A stretch of DNA of 64,000 nt, from positions 5,499 to 69,498 of the forward strand of contig JODI01000058.1 in the NCBI GenBank assembly GCA_000720805.1. Reading direction: 5' to 3'. Both the position numbers and the translations under genes were made by a program. A model generated the notes under the pieces. It ran no database searches and was not told where the DNA came from. It saw only the letters and a program-made list of their open reading frames with translations. This document shows, one piece after another, positions 43,159-52,301 of the stretch (the first letter of the stretch is position 1; the number at the start of each line of letters is the position of its first letter). Origin of the DNA: Streptomyces violaceoruber. Lineage in GTDB: Bacteria > Actinomycetota > Actinomycetes > Streptomycetales > Streptomycetaceae.

Positions 43159-44085
43159 TCAGTACTCCAGCCGCTCGCGCCGTCCGAGCCGCATCACGAG
43201 GCCGGCGAAGGCCAGCGTGACGACGAGCAGGGCGACGCCGATGGTGGTCGCGTAGGCGGCCTGCCCGTCCCGGAACGCCTTCTGGTACACGTACAGGACC
43301 ATGACGGTGGTCGAGTAGTCGGGGCCGCCCGGACCGGTCGTCATGATCTGTACGACCGCGAACGACTCGGCGCCCAGGGCGAGGATGCCCATGTACACCC
43401 AGCCGGACTGCACGGTGTCCCACAGCAGCGGCAGGGTGATGCGGAAGAACGTGGTGGCCCGGCCGGCCCCGTCGAGCAGTGCGGCCTCGTACAGGTCCGC
43501 CGGGATGGAGGCCATACCGGCGGAGAACAGGACCACGAAGAACCCGACCGTGGACCACACCAGCACCGCCATCACGCACCACAGGGCCAGGCTCGGGTCG
43601 CCCAGCCACAGCGGCCGGACGCTGTCGAGCCCGATGCCGCGCAGCAGCGAGTTGATGGCGCCGCTGTCCGGGTTGTACGCGAAAGCGAACAGCAGAGCGA
43701 CGATCGCGATCGAGAGCACCTGCGGGAAGAAGTAGACGATCTTGTAGAAGCTGGAGCCCCGGACACCGGAGATGACCGGGCCGCCCCGCCTCCTGCGTCC
43801 GCCCACATTGATCATGAAGGCGAAGAACAGGGCCAGACTGATCGTCACGAGCGGCAGCACGAGCGCGAACATCAAGCTGTGCTGCAAGGACTTCCAGAAG
43901 ATCTCGTCGTCCAGCATCCTCCGGTAATTGTCCAGGCCGACCATCTTGAATTCGGGGCTCAGGCCGGTCCAGTCCGTGAACGAGTAGTAGATGGACTGGA
44001 TGAACGGCCATACCACGAAGAGCGCGTACAGTCCCAGGGGCAGCGCCAGAAACCCCACGATGAACCGGTACTTGCCGTGCTGCAT
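43159..44085 (-). CDS. ngcF: N-acetylglucosamine/chitobiose ABC transporter permease, MalF type
   Basis: 308 residues with six membrane helices, beginning FIVGFLALPLGLYALFVVW. The extracytoplasmic element FTDWTGLSPEFKMVGLDNYRRM and the EAA loop DLYEAALLDGAGRATTFFRI are clear. A longer second cytoplasmic/periplasmic region contains SLLRGIGLDSVRPLWLGD. Starts 16 bases after ngcE. No ATPase gene is adjacent; MsiK is the expected partner. Confidence 0.87.
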   Translation of the reverse strand: MQHGKYRFIVGFLALPLGLYALFVVWPFIQSIYYSFTDWTGLSPEFKMVGLDNYRRMLDDEIFWKSLQHSLMFALVLPLVTISLALFFAFMINVGGRRRRGGPVISGVRGSSFYKIVYFFPQVLSIAIVALLFAFAYNPDSGAINSLLRGIGLDSVRPLWLGDPSLALWCVMAVLVWSTVGFFVVLFSAGMASIPADLYEAALLDGAGRATTFFRITLPLLWDTVQSGWVYMGILALGAESFAVVQIMTTGPGGPDYSTTVMVLYVYQKAFRDGQAAYATTIGVALLVVTLAFAGLVMRLGRRERLEY

Positions 44086-44101
44086 CGCTTCTCCGGTCCG
44101 T

Positions 44102-45556
44102 TTACTGGTGCTTGTAGTGCTTGATCGAACTGTCCTTGGCGGTTTCGTCCGCGTATGCCTGGATCTTCTTGATGGTCTCGGCCGGAGTGAGGCGGCCGGC
44201 CATCATCTCGCCGAGGCCGGAGACGCCGATCTTCTCCTTCTGGAGCTGCACGTACCAGTCCTGCATCCGCGGGTTCAGCACGTTGCTGCCGGCCTTCTCC
44301 AGCGCCGCGACGCCGGACTTCAGGCCCGGGGTGAGGGTGATGCCCTCGGTGCCACCGTTGAACGCGGTGAGCGACTTGACCTTGCTGGTGAAGTTCTTCG
44401 AGGACGCCTCGCTGAGCATGATGCGCAGCTGCTCCATGCCGCCCTCGGCGTTCTTCGCCTTGGCCGGGACGATGAAGGGCTCGCCGCCGGAGGCCCAGAT
44501 GGTGCCGAAGGGCATCTTGTCGGAGGAGTCGATGCCGGTGGGCGCGGAGACCGCCAGGTCGAAGTCCTTCGGGATGACGTTCGCCGACTCGTTCTCCACC
44601 CAGGAGCCGTTCGGGATGAACAGCGCCTTGCCCTTGGCCCAGGCGGTCTGCGACTGGATGTGGTCCAGGCCGGGGGTGCCCTTGAGGATGTAGCCCTTCT
44701 TGTAGAGCTCGTAGTAGGCCTCGAAACACGCCTTGACCGCGGGGTGCTTCCAGGCGTTCGGCTCCAGGTTGTCGATGGCGTCGAGGACCTCGACACCGCC
44801 GACCTTGCCGATCATCGGGTAGAGCGAGAAGGGGAGGTAGTACGGGTACTTGCCCGCGTACGTCCAGCCCGCCATGCCCTTCTTCTTGGCCTTCTCGCAC
44901 ACCGCGAGCATCTGGTCCCAGGTCTCGGGATAGGTGGCGTCGAGCGAGTCCAGCGCCTTCTGCGAGTACCAGACGCCGTACACCGTGTAGGCGTAGTACA
45001 TGATCCAGACCGGGTCGCCGTCGAGCTGGCCCATCTCGACGATGCCGGGGCGCAGGGTGTCGCGGACCTTCTTCTTCGGGTCGTCGTAGGACGGGGCGTC
45101 CAGCAGCGGGGTGAGGTCGGTGAGCTGCTTCTTTGCGGCCAGGACGCCCATGTCCATCTGCTCGGCGCCGGAGTTGTCGATCAGGTCCGGCGGGGTGCCC
45201 TGGTTGAAGCGGGGCTGGAGGGTGGACTGGATCTTCTGGGTGGCGGAGAACTTCACCTTGACCTTGGGGAAGTCCTTCTCGTAGATCTTCACGGCGTCCT
45301 CGGCGTACTCCTTGCCGAAGCCGCCGTCGAACAGGACGAACTCCATCCCCGCCGTCTCGTTCACGGCCAGCGGGTTCTTGGCGGTCTTCTTGCCCGCCTT
45401 GGCCTTGTCCCCGCTGTCGTCGCCGCCGCTGCTGGCGCACGCCGACAGGAAGCTCATCGTGGGGACGGAGATCAGGCCCAGTGCTGCGGACCGCTTGATC
45501 AGATCGCGGCGGCCGACGCCACCGGTGCCGTTGTTCTCGGCGGAAGTGGATCCCAT
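44102..45556 (-). CDS. ngcE: N-acetylglucosamine/diacetylchitobiose-binding lipoprotein
   Basis: 484 residues from ATG 45556, with GAGGA seven bases upstream; a TTG two codons earlier is less likely. Tat-type lipoprotein signal: GRRDLIKRSAALGL then a lipobox ending SAC. The mature part has the NgcE-like features FVLFDGGFGKEYAEDAVKIY, NQGTPPDLIDNSGAEQMDMG and YYAYTVYGVWYSQKALDSL. In S. olivaceoviridis NgcE binds GlcNAc and chitobiose with high affinity. First gene of ngcEFG. A DasR-like site lies about 110 bases upstream. Confidence 0.87.
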   Translation of the reverse strand: MGSTSAENNGTGGVGRRDLIKRSAALGLISVPTMSFLSACASSGGDDSGDKAKAGKKTAKNPLAVNETAGMEFVLFDGGFGKEYAEDAVKIYEKDFPKVKVKFSATQKIQSTLQPRFNQGTPPDLIDNSGAEQMDMGVLAAKKQLTDLTPLLDAPSYDDPKKKVRDTLRPGIVEMGQLDGDPVWIMYYAYTVYGVWYSQKALDSLDATYPETWDQMLAVCEKAKKKGMAGWTYAGKYPYYLPFSLYPMIGKVGGVEVLDAIDNLEPNAWKHPAVKACFEAYYELYKKGYILKGTPGLDHIQSQTAWAKGKALFIPNGSWVENESANVIPKDFDLAVSAPTGIDSSDKMPFGTIWASGGEPFIVPAKAKNAEGGMEQLRIMLSEASSKNFTSKVKSLTAFNGGTEGITLTPGLKSGVAALEKAGSNVLNPRMQDWYVQLQKEKIGVSGLGEMMAGRLTPAETIKKIQAYADETAKDSSIKHYKHQ

Positions 45557-45665
45557 GCTCAAGTCCTCGCCTTCTCCAGGACTCAGGCGGTGTACCGGAT
45601 CCTCCCGGGCACCGCGGTCAGGTCAAGCAGGGTGGTGCTGGAAGTGCGCATCGTGTGAATTGCCG

Positions 45666-45681
45666 ACAGGTATAGTCCACT
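45666..45681. promoter_or_regulatory. DasR-like site over a candidate ngcE promoter
   Basis: On the minus strand AGTGGACTATACCTGT matches the DasR box AGTGGTCTAGACCACT at 12 of 16 positions. TTGCTC and TATACC, 18 bases apart, make a plausible minus-strand promoter here, so the site would cover the -10 element. Confidence 0.45.
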
Positions 45682-45820
45682 TCTTGCCAGCGGAGCAAGA
45701 TCGAATGCAAGGTTGGCCATGGGTCTTTTCCGAGTTGAGACCTCCCGGAAATATGAGCGGCCTGTGGGCCTCATGCCGGAAAAATCCCTGACATAGGCCC
45801 CGAATGCCACACCAACACCC

Positions 45821-45850
45821 TTGACATCACTGCGGACTTGAGTCACTACT
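45821..45850 (+). promoter_or_regulatory. Candidate promoter of the GH92 gene
   Basis: A consensus -35 element TTGACA at 45821-45826 is followed 17-18 bases later by a weak -10 (ACTACT region). The LacI-type operator lies just downstream. The rest of the 350-base gap back to ngcE holds only the DasR-like site. Confidence 0.45.
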
Positions 45851-45869
45851 GATCCTTGCGCACAGTTTC

Positions 45870-45882
45870 TGACAACGTTGTC
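45870..45882. promoter_or_regulatory. Perfect LacI-type operator before the GH92 gene
   Basis: GACAACGTTGTC (45871-45882) is a perfect 12-bp palindrome preceded by T; TGACAACGTT is identical to the site at 12539-12548. It sits between the candidate promoter and the start codon, where a bound repressor would block transcription. Confidence 0.7.
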
Positions 45883-45908
45883 CGCAGCGCAGGAGGGGTT
45901 GCTCGCGT

Positions 45909-48900
45909 ATGCAGCAGCACAGGGTTCGGCTGAGACGGGGTTCAACGGGGAGACGGGGTTCGGCGGTCGCATTGACGGCCGCCTTCGCTTTGGCGGTGGG
46001 GGCGCAGGGCGCGGCGGTCGCCCTCCCCCAGGCGCCCGCCGCCGCGGACCGGGAGTTCACGTCCTCCTTCGAGGCGGACGATCCGGCACCCGACTGGCTC
46101 AACACCGTCGACACGGCACCGGACGGCACCGAGCGGGCCTCGGGCGTCGACGGCGGCTACAGCACCGGCATTCCCGGCAACATCACCGACCGCGTCACGG
46201 ACGTCCGGGCGAGCGGCGAGAACACCGGCGGCGGCGAGGTGAAGAAGAACCTCGTCGACGGCGAGCCGAGCACCAAGTGGCTGACCTTCGAATCGACGGG
46301 CTGGGCCGAGTTCGACCTGGACAAGCCGGCCAAGGTGGTCCGGTACGCCCTCACCTCGGCGAACGACGTCCCCGAGCGTGACCCCGCGGACTGGACCCTC
46401 AAGGGCTCCACCGACGGCAAGGACTGGAAGACCCTCGACACCCGCTCGGGCGAATCCTTCGCCGAGCGGTTCCAGACGAAGGCGTACGACATCCCGCAGG
46501 CGGCCGCCGCCGAGTACCAGCACTTCCGGCTGGAGATCACGAAGAACCACGGCGCCGACGGCATCCTGCAGCTCGCCGACGTCCAGTTCTCCACGGGCGG
46601 CAGCGACGCCCCCGTCCCGCCGGACATGCTCTCGATGGTCGACCGCGGGCCGAGCGGATCGCCCACCGCCATGGCGGGCGCCGGATTCACCGGAAAGAAG
46701 GCCCTGCGGTACGCCGGACGGCACACCGTCGACGGGCGGGCGTACTCGTACAACAAGATCTTCGACGTGAACGTGGCGGTCGGCCGGGACACCGAGCTGG
46801 CGTACCGGATCTTCCCGGCGATGGCGGACGGCGACCGGGACTACGACGCGACGAACGTGTCGGTGGACCTGGCATTCACGGACGGCACGTATCTGAGCGG
46901 CCTCGGGGCGAGGGACCAGCACGGGTTCGCGCTGTCACCGCAGGGGCAGGGCGCCGCCAAGGTGCTCTACGTCAACCAGTGGAACAACGTGGTCTCGCAG
47001 ATCGGGTCGGTCGCGGCCGGCAAGACCGTCGACCGGATCCTGGTGGCGTACGACTCCCCCAAGGGCCCGGCGAAGTTCCGGGGCTGGCTGGACGACGTGA
47101 CGATCGGGCGGGCCACGCCGGAGAAGCCGAAGGCCCATCTGTCCGACTACGCGCTGACCACCCGGGGCACCAACTCCAGCGGCGGCTTCTCGCGCGGCAA
47201 CAATTTCCCCGCGACGGCGGTCCCGCACGGGTTCAACTTCTGGACGCCGGTGACGAACGCGTCCTCGCTGAGCTGGCTGTACGACTACGCGCGGGCCAAC
47301 AACGCGGACAACCTGCCGACCATCCAGGCGTTCAGCGCGAGCCACGAGCCGAGCCCCTGGATGGGTGACCGGCAGACCTTCCAGGTGATGCCGTCGGCCG
47401 CGTCCGGAACCCCGGACACCGGGCGTGAGGCACGGGAGCTGGCCTTCCGGCACAAGAACGAGACCGCGCGGCCGTACTACTACGGGGTGCGGTTCGAGAA
47501 CGGGCTGAAGGCCGAGATGACGCCGACCGACCACGCGGCGGCGCTCCGCTTCACCTACCCGGGCGACGACGCGAGCGTCCTGTTCGACAACGTCACCGAC
47601 CAGGCCGGGCTGACCCTCGACAAGGAGAACGGGATCATCACCGGCTACTCGGACGTGAAGTCCGGCCAGTCGACCGGTGCCACCCGGCTCTTCGTGTACG
47701 GCGTGTTCGACAAGCCGGTGAGCGGTGGGGGCTCCCAGGGCGTCAAGGGCTACCTGCGCTTCGACGCCGGGGCCGACCGGACCGTCACCCTGCGCCTGGC
47801 GACCTCGCTGATCAGCCTCGACCAGGCGAAGGACAACCTGCGCCAGGAGATCCCGGACGGCACCTCCTTCGACAAGGTGAAGTCGCGCGCCCGGCAGCAG
47901 TGGGACCGGATCCTCGGCAAGGTGGAGGTGGAGGGCGCGACCCCGGACCAGCTGACCACGCTGTACTCCAGCCTGTACCGGCTGTACCTGTACCCCAACT
48001 CCGGCTTCGAGAAGGTCGGTTCGAAGTACCAGTACGCCTCCCCGTTCTCGCCGATGCCCGGCCCGGACACCCCGACGCACACCGGTGCGAAGATCGTGGA
48101 CGGCAAGGTGTACGTCAACAACGGCTTCTGGGACACCTACCGGACGACCTGGCCCGCCTACTCGTTGCTGACGCCCTCTCAGGCGGGCGAGATGGTCGAC
48201 GGGTTCGTGCAGCAGTACAAGGACGGCGGCTGGACCTCGCGCTGGTCCTCCCCCGGATACGCGGACCTGATGACCGGCACCTCGTCGGACGTCGCCTTCG
48301 CGGACGCGTACGTCAAGGGCGTCGACTTCGACGCGAAGTCGGCGTACGACGCGGCCCTGAAGAACGCGACCGTCGTGCCCCCGTCCTCCGGCGTGGGCCG
48401 CAAGGGCATGACGACCTCGCCGTTCCTCGGCTACACGAGCACCGACACGCACGAGGGCCTGTCGTGGGCGCTGGAGGGCTACCTCAACGACTACGGCATC
48501 GCGAAGATGGGGCAGGCCCTGTACAAGAAGACCGGCGCCAAGCGCTACCAGGAGGAGTCCGAGTACTTCCTCAACCGGGCCCAGGACTATGTGAACCTGT
48601 TCGACCGGAAGGCCGGCTTCTTCCAGGGCCGGGACACGAAGGGTGACTGGCGCGTCGAGTCCTCGAAGTACGACCCGCGGGTGTGGGGCTACGACTACAC
48701 GGAGACCAACGGCTGGGGCTACGCCTTCACCGCCCCACAGGACAGCCGGGGCCTCGCCAACCTGTACGGCGGCCGCGGCAGACTCGCCGACAAGCTCGAC
48801 GAGTACTTCGCCACGCCGGAGACCGCCTCGCCGGACCTCATCGGCTCCTACACCGGTGTCATCCACGAGATGACCGAGGCGCGGGACGTCCGGATGGGCA

Positions 48901-49742
48901 TGTACGGCCACTCCAACCAGGTCGCCCACCACGTCACCTACATGTACGACGCGGCCGGGCAGCCCTGGAAGGCCCAGAAGAACGTGCGCGAGGTGCTGTC
49001 CCGGCTCTACACCGGCAGCGATATCGGGCAGGGTTACCACGGTGACGAGGACAACGGCGAGCAGTCGGCCTGGTTCCTGTTCTCCGCGCTGGGCTTCTAC
49101 CCGCTGGTGATGGGCAGCGGCGAATACGCCGTCGGCTCCCCGCTGTTCACCAAGGCGACGGTCCATCTGGAGAACGGCCGCGACCTGGTCGTCAGGGCGC
49201 CGAAGAACAGCGCGAAGAACGTGTACGTGCAGGGTCTGAAGGTCAACGGCCGTTCCTGGACGTCGACTTCGCTCCCCCACTCGCTGCTCGCGAAGGGCGG
49301 GGCCCTGGACTTCGCCATGGGGTCGAAGCCGTCGTCGTGGGGCACGGGGAAGAACGCGGCCCCTGTGTCGATCACCCAGGACGACAAGGTGCCGACCCCG
49401 CGGGCCGACGTGCTCAAGGGCGAGGGTGCCCTGTTCGACAACACGTCGGCGACGGACGCGAGTGTGGCGTCCGCCGTGGATCTGCCGGTCCCCGGGCGGG
49501 TCAAGGCGCTCCAGTACACGCTGACCTCGTCGGCGGACCGGACGAAGGCGCCGGCCGGCTGGACGCTCCAGGGCTCGGCCGACGGGACCACGTGGAAGAC
49601 GCTGGACGAACGCTCCGGGCAGTCCTTCGCGTGGGACAGGCAGACCCGTGCGTTCTCGGTGAGGACGCCGGGTAACTACGAGAAGTACCGTCTGGTCGTC
49701 GACGGCGAGGCGGTGGTGTCGGAGGTCGAACTGCTCGGCTGA
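45909..49742 (+). CDS. Secreted GH92 alpha-mannosidase with flanking carbohydrate-binding domains
   Basis: 1277 residues. Signal peptide at 1-46 (SAVALTAAFALAVGAQGAAVA). A discoidin/F5-8C-like module at ~85-235 (DGEPSTKWLTFESTGWAEFDL) is followed by the GH92 N-terminal beta domain (~240-690) and the alpha/alpha barrel (~690-1130). Family motifs: AVPHGFNFWTPVTNASS, NNGFWDTYRTTWPAYSLL, HSNQVAHHVTYMYD, and near 1045 GDEDNGEQSAWFLFSALGFY with the catalytic acidic residues. A second discoidin-like domain ends the protein (~1170-1277). GH92 enzymes are calcium-dependent exo-alpha-mannosidases acting on N-glycans and yeast mannan. No membrane anchor or sortase signal, so it is released. Confidence 0.93.
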   Translation: MQQHRVRLRRGSTGRRGSAVALTAAFALAVGAQGAAVALPQAPAAADREFTSSFEADDPAPDWLNTVDTAPDGTERASGVDGGYSTGIPGNITDRVTDVRASGENTGGGEVKKNLVDGEPSTKWLTFESTGWAEFDLDKPAKVVRYALTSANDVPERDPADWTLKGSTDGKDWKTLDTRSGESFAERFQTKAYDIPQAAAAEYQHFRLEITKNHGADGILQLADVQFSTGGSDAPVPPDMLSMVDRGPSGSPTAMAGAGFTGKKALRYAGRHTVDGRAYSYNKIFDVNVAVGRDTELAYRIFPAMADGDRDYDATNVSVDLAFTDGTYLSGLGARDQHGFALSPQGQGAAKVLYVNQWNNVVSQIGSVAAGKTVDRILVAYDSPKGPAKFRGWLDDVTIGRATPEKPKAHLSDYALTTRGTNSSGGFSRGNNFPATAVPHGFNFWTPVTNASSLSWLYDYARANNADNLPTIQAFSASHEPSPWMGDRQTFQVMPSAASGTPDTGREARELAFRHKNETARPYYYGVRFENGLKAEMTPTDHAAALRFTYPGDDASVLFDNVTDQAGLTLDKENGIITGYSDVKSGQSTGATRLFVYGVFDKPVSGGGSQGVKGYLRFDAGADRTVTLRLATSLISLDQAKDNLRQEIPDGTSFDKVKSRARQQWDRILGKVEVEGATPDQLTTLYSSLYRLYLYPNSGFEKVGSKYQYASPFSPMPGPDTPTHTGAKIVDGKVYVNNGFWDTYRTTWPAYSLLTPSQAGEMVDGFVQQYKDGGWTSRWSSPGYADLMTGTSSDVAFADAYVKGVDFDAKSAYDAALKNATVVPPSSGVGRKGMTTSPFLGYTSTDTHEGLSWALEGYLNDYGIAKMGQALYKKTGAKRYQEESEYFLNRAQDYVNLFDRKAGFFQGRDTKGDWRVESSKYDPRVWGYDYTETNGWGYAFTAPQDSRGLANLYGGRGRLADKLDEYFATPETASPDLIGSYTGVIHEMTEARDVRMGMYGHSNQVAHHVTYMYDAAGQPWKAQKNVREVLSRLYTGSDIGQGYHGDEDNGEQSAWFLFSALGFYPLVMGSGEYAVGSPLFTKATVHLENGRDLVVRAPKNSAKNVYVQGLKVNGRSWTSTSLPHSLLAKGGALDFAMGSKPSSWGTGKNAAPVSITQDDKVPTPRADVLKGEGALFDNTSATDASVASAVDLPVPGRVKALQYTLTSSADRTKAPAGWTLQGSADGTTWKTLDERSGQSFAWDRQTRAFSVRTPGNYEKYRLVVDGEAVVSEVELLG

Positions 49743-49797
49743 GCGGTCGACTCGAGTCGAGAACCGGGAAACCGGTGGGGGGTCTCGTGCGCTTCCC

Positions 49798-50571
49798 GTG
49801 CCCGTCCTGCCCGAGGGCGTCGACCCGGCCTGGCTGCCCGCTGCGGCCTTCCGGCCGCTCGGCAGCCGGCGGACCCTGATCCGCGGATCGGGTCCGCTGG
49901 TGGAGAAGGTGCACGGGAAAGTGGCCGAGGCCTGCGCCCGGTTCGGCGGTCGTGTCGTACGCGACGCCGAGCCGGGCGCCCCCGCGTACGACCTGGTGCT
50001 GGAGCTGGGTGGCCCGCAGGAGCTGGGGTCCGAGGGCTTCGCGTACGGGTGTGCGGGCGGCCGTGCGACCGTCACCGCCTCCGGCGGCCGGGGGCTGCTG
50101 TACGGGCTCTTCCACGTCGTCCGGCTCGGCGAGGACGCCTTCCGCGCCGAGCGGGCCCGGGAGACACATCGCCCCGCGGTGGCCCTGCGCAGCCCATGAC
50201 CGGGCGCGCGGCGAACCGGTGCGGGTGCGGGCGTACGGCCGACTGCTGGCCGCCTGCGGGATCAACGCCGTCGCGGTCAACAACGTCAACGTGCACGAGA
50301 CCGAGGCCCGCCTGCTCACGGACCGGATCGGTGAAGTGGCCGGGATCGCCGGGTCGTTGGGACCGTACGGCATCCGTACGCATCTGTCGGTCACCTTCGC
50401 CGCGCCCATGCTGCTCGGCGGGCTGCCGACGGCCGATCCGCTGGACGAGGCGGTGCGGGCGTGGCGGGCCGAGGCGACGGCCCGGGTGTACGGGGCGATA
50501 CCGGACTTCGGCGGGTACGTGGCGAAAGCCGACTCGGAGGGGCAGCCGGGGCCGTTCGCGTACGGCCGCAG
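49798..50571 (+). pseudogene. Broken GH67 alpha-glucuronidase
   Basis: The first frame (to 50199) encodes the N-terminal domain, ending GRGLLYGLFHVVRLGEDAF. A shifted frame resumes at about 50218 with RVRAYGRLLAACGINAVAVN, LSVTFAAPMLLGGLPTADPL and IPDFGGYVAKADSEGQPGPF, all GH67 landmarks. The intervening ~35-40 residues (normally the LNHWDNLDG region) are deleted, and nothing after YGR of the barrel or the C-terminal domain remains. Intact GH67 enzymes have ~700 residues. It could not be active. Confidence 0.8.
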
Positions 50572-50820
50572 TCGCTCGCCCGGCGCGCGCAGGCCCCGGC
50601 CCACTTCGGGGTCGGCCTGCGCGACACGGTGTGCCCGCCGAGTGGGGCGTACGCCGCCTTCAACCGGTACGGGGAACTGAGCGGCGTGGATCCCCGCAAG
50701 GAGATCCACGCCTATCCGTACAACGGTCACGAGGGCGGGGACGCCGTGCACGTCCGCCGCCAACTGGACTGGCTGGCGAACGTGTTGGGCGCTCCGGAGG
50801 TCACCCACGGGCCGGCGTGA
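50572..50820 (+). pseudogene. C-terminal fragment of a CE7 acetylxylan esterase / cephalosporin-C deacetylase
   Basis: In a third frame directly after the GH67 remnant: LARRAQAPAHFGVGLRDTVC, PPSGAYAAFNRYGEL, then EIHAYPYNGHEGG, the AXE1 motifs carrying the catalytic Asp (LRDTVCPPS) and His (HEGG). About 83 residues of ~320 remain; the nucleophile Ser domain is gone. The junction suggests one deletion that fused two xylan-degradation genes. Confidence 0.75.
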
Positions 50821-50835
50821 ACAGGTGCGGGTCCG

Positions 50836-50878
50836 CCGCCCCGAGCAGCGCTCCCCGAACGAGGAGCAGGCGGGGCGG
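50836..50878 (-). terminator. Hairpin abutting the LPMO stop codon
   Basis: CCGCCCCG (50836-50843) pairs with CGGGGCGG (50871-50878), with an inner CGCTCC/GGAGC-type pair. It starts at the base after the minus-strand stop. Confidence 0.55.
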
Positions 50879-51985
50879 TCAGCCGACCCGGCAGGGAAGG
50901 CTCGTCGCCGTGTCACCGCCGGAACCGGAGACGACGTAGCCGAACGTCGTACTCGCCCCCGGGGACAGTGAGCCGTTCCAGTCGGCGTTGTGCACCATCA
51001 CGTCCTGTCCGGAGTAGGTGGCGTTCCCGTTCCACACACTCTCGGCCTTCTGACCGCCGGGCAGCGACCAGTTGACCATCCAGCCCAGCATCGGGACGTC
51101 GCCGGAGTTGGTGACGGTCACCTCTGACTGGTAGCCGCCGTTCCACGTACCGGTGGTCCTGCGGGTGGCGGTGCAGGTGCCCGGTACCGGGTCGGTCGGG
51201 TTGCCCGGGTCGTGGATGCCGGTGACCTCGCCGTTGCCGCCGTCGAAGACGACGTCGGAGCAGGAGTAGAAGGTCTCCGCGCTGTCCGAGCGCTGCCAGA
51301 CCATGTAGATGATGTGGCGCCCCGACTTGTTCGCCGGAAGCTGCCCGGTCCAGGAGTAGTTGGCCTCGACGGTGCCCGGACTGCCGTTGAGCGGCGGGTG
51401 GTCGACGCTGAGGAAGGGCTGCGACTCCATGTCGTCCCAGGTGAGCGTCTTCTTGGGGTCGAAGCCGTCCTTGGTGACGTACACGTAGAACCAACCCGGG
51501 TGCGCCGCCCAGGCGTTGTAGGAGAAGTCGACCGTCCTGCCCGAGGTGAGGTGGGTGACCGGCCAGTCGTCGCGGGCCGCGTCGAAGCCCGTGAAGTTGG
51601 TGTTGCCGCCGCTGCACAGCTGGCCGTCCGGTACGAAGCCCCGGGTGCGGCCGGCGCCGTCCGAACGCAGTACGGAGAACCAGTTGTAGAACGGCGTGGT
51701 GCCGCTGACCTGCTGGGCGTTCCTGCAGGCGGGGTTGACCGGCTTGATCTCGCCGGTGTCGGTCAGTCCGTCCTGCCAGCACAGGAAGGTGCGGCTGGCG
51801 GGCTTCATGGGGGTGCCGTGCGCCTCTGCCTCGCCTCCGGCCGTGACGACCAGGCTGAGCGCCGGGATCGTGGCCAGCAGGGAGACCAGGACGAGGAAGA
51901 GGGCGCGGGTGCGGGTGGGAGTGGGGGTGCGGAGTGCTGATCGGCGTGGTGGATCCGAAGGCGTTCCCATTCTTGTCGTGATCAT
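50879..51985 (-). CDS. AA10 lytic polysaccharide monooxygenase with C-terminal CBM2
   Basis: 368 residues. After signal peptide cleavage at EAEA-His56, the new N-terminal His (HGTPMKPASRTFLCW) and His162 in NAWAAHPGWFYVYVTKDGF form the copper-binding histidine brace. The LPMO domain ends near 255 (ETFYSCSDVVFDGG). A Pro/Asp linker leads to a family 2 cellulose-binding module (~268-365; TWNGGYQSEVTVTNSG, MVNWSLPGGQ, LSPGASTTFGYV). It oxidatively cleaves crystalline cellulose or chitin outside the cell. The CebR box upstream favours cellulose. The start may instead be ATG 51970. Confidence 0.94.
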   Translation of the reverse strand: MITTRMGTPSDPPRRSALRTPTPTRTRALFLVLVSLLATIPALSLVVTAGGEAEAHGTPMKPASRTFLCWQDGLTDTGEIKPVNPACRNAQQVSGTTPFYNWFSVLRSDGAGRTRGFVPDGQLCSGGNTNFTGFDAARDDWPVTHLTSGRTVDFSYNAWAAHPGWFYVYVTKDGFDPKKTLTWDDMESQPFLSVDHPPLNGSPGTVEANYSWTGQLPANKSGRHIIYMVWQRSDSAETFYSCSDVVFDGGNGEVTGIHDPGNPTDPVPGTCTATRRTTGTWNGGYQSEVTVTNSGDVPMLGWMVNWSLPGGQKAESVWNGNATYSGQDVMVHNADWNGSLSPGASTTFGYVVSGSGGDTATSLPCRVG

Positions 51986-52301
51986 GTCAGATCAGTCCGT
52001 TCCTTGAGGTACGGGCCGTGTGAGGGGATGGGTGCGGATGGTGGTGCGGAAGCGGGGGGTGGGGGCGGCCTCGGGGTGGGTTCCGGTCCACCACATGGGA
52101 GCGCTCCCACCCCACCTTGGGGGAAGGTAGCGCCGAGCGGCCCACTTGTAAACGCCTGGCGCACGAGACGAGTTCGCGCCCGGCGGGCCACGCTCGGACG
52201 ATCTACGGCGTTCAGGCCGGGCATGGCTCTCAGACGATGCGGGACGCTCAGGCGATGCACGAGGCTCAGGCGAGGTACGACGCTCAGGCGAGGTACGACG
52301 C
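51986..52301. other. Leader region between LPMO and gntR
   Basis: Holds the CebR box at 52096-52109 and most of an 18-bp tandem array. A plus-strand frame at 52117-52314 (ending in repeats of DAQARY) is generated by that array and is not called as a gene. Confidence 0.6.
52096..52109. promoter_or_regulatory. CebR operator upstream of the LPMO gene
   Basis: TGGGAGCGCTCCCA is a perfect 14-bp palindrome identical to the CebR box consensus known from Streptomyces cellulase genes. It lies 110 bases before the LPMO start. CebR releases it in the presence of cellobiose or cellotriose. Confidence 0.88.

Noticed and set aside
46935..50075. 1046-codon open frame antisense to the GH92 gene
   Set aside because: No recognisable domain and composition typical of antisense frames; GH92 motifs on the plus strand are decisive.
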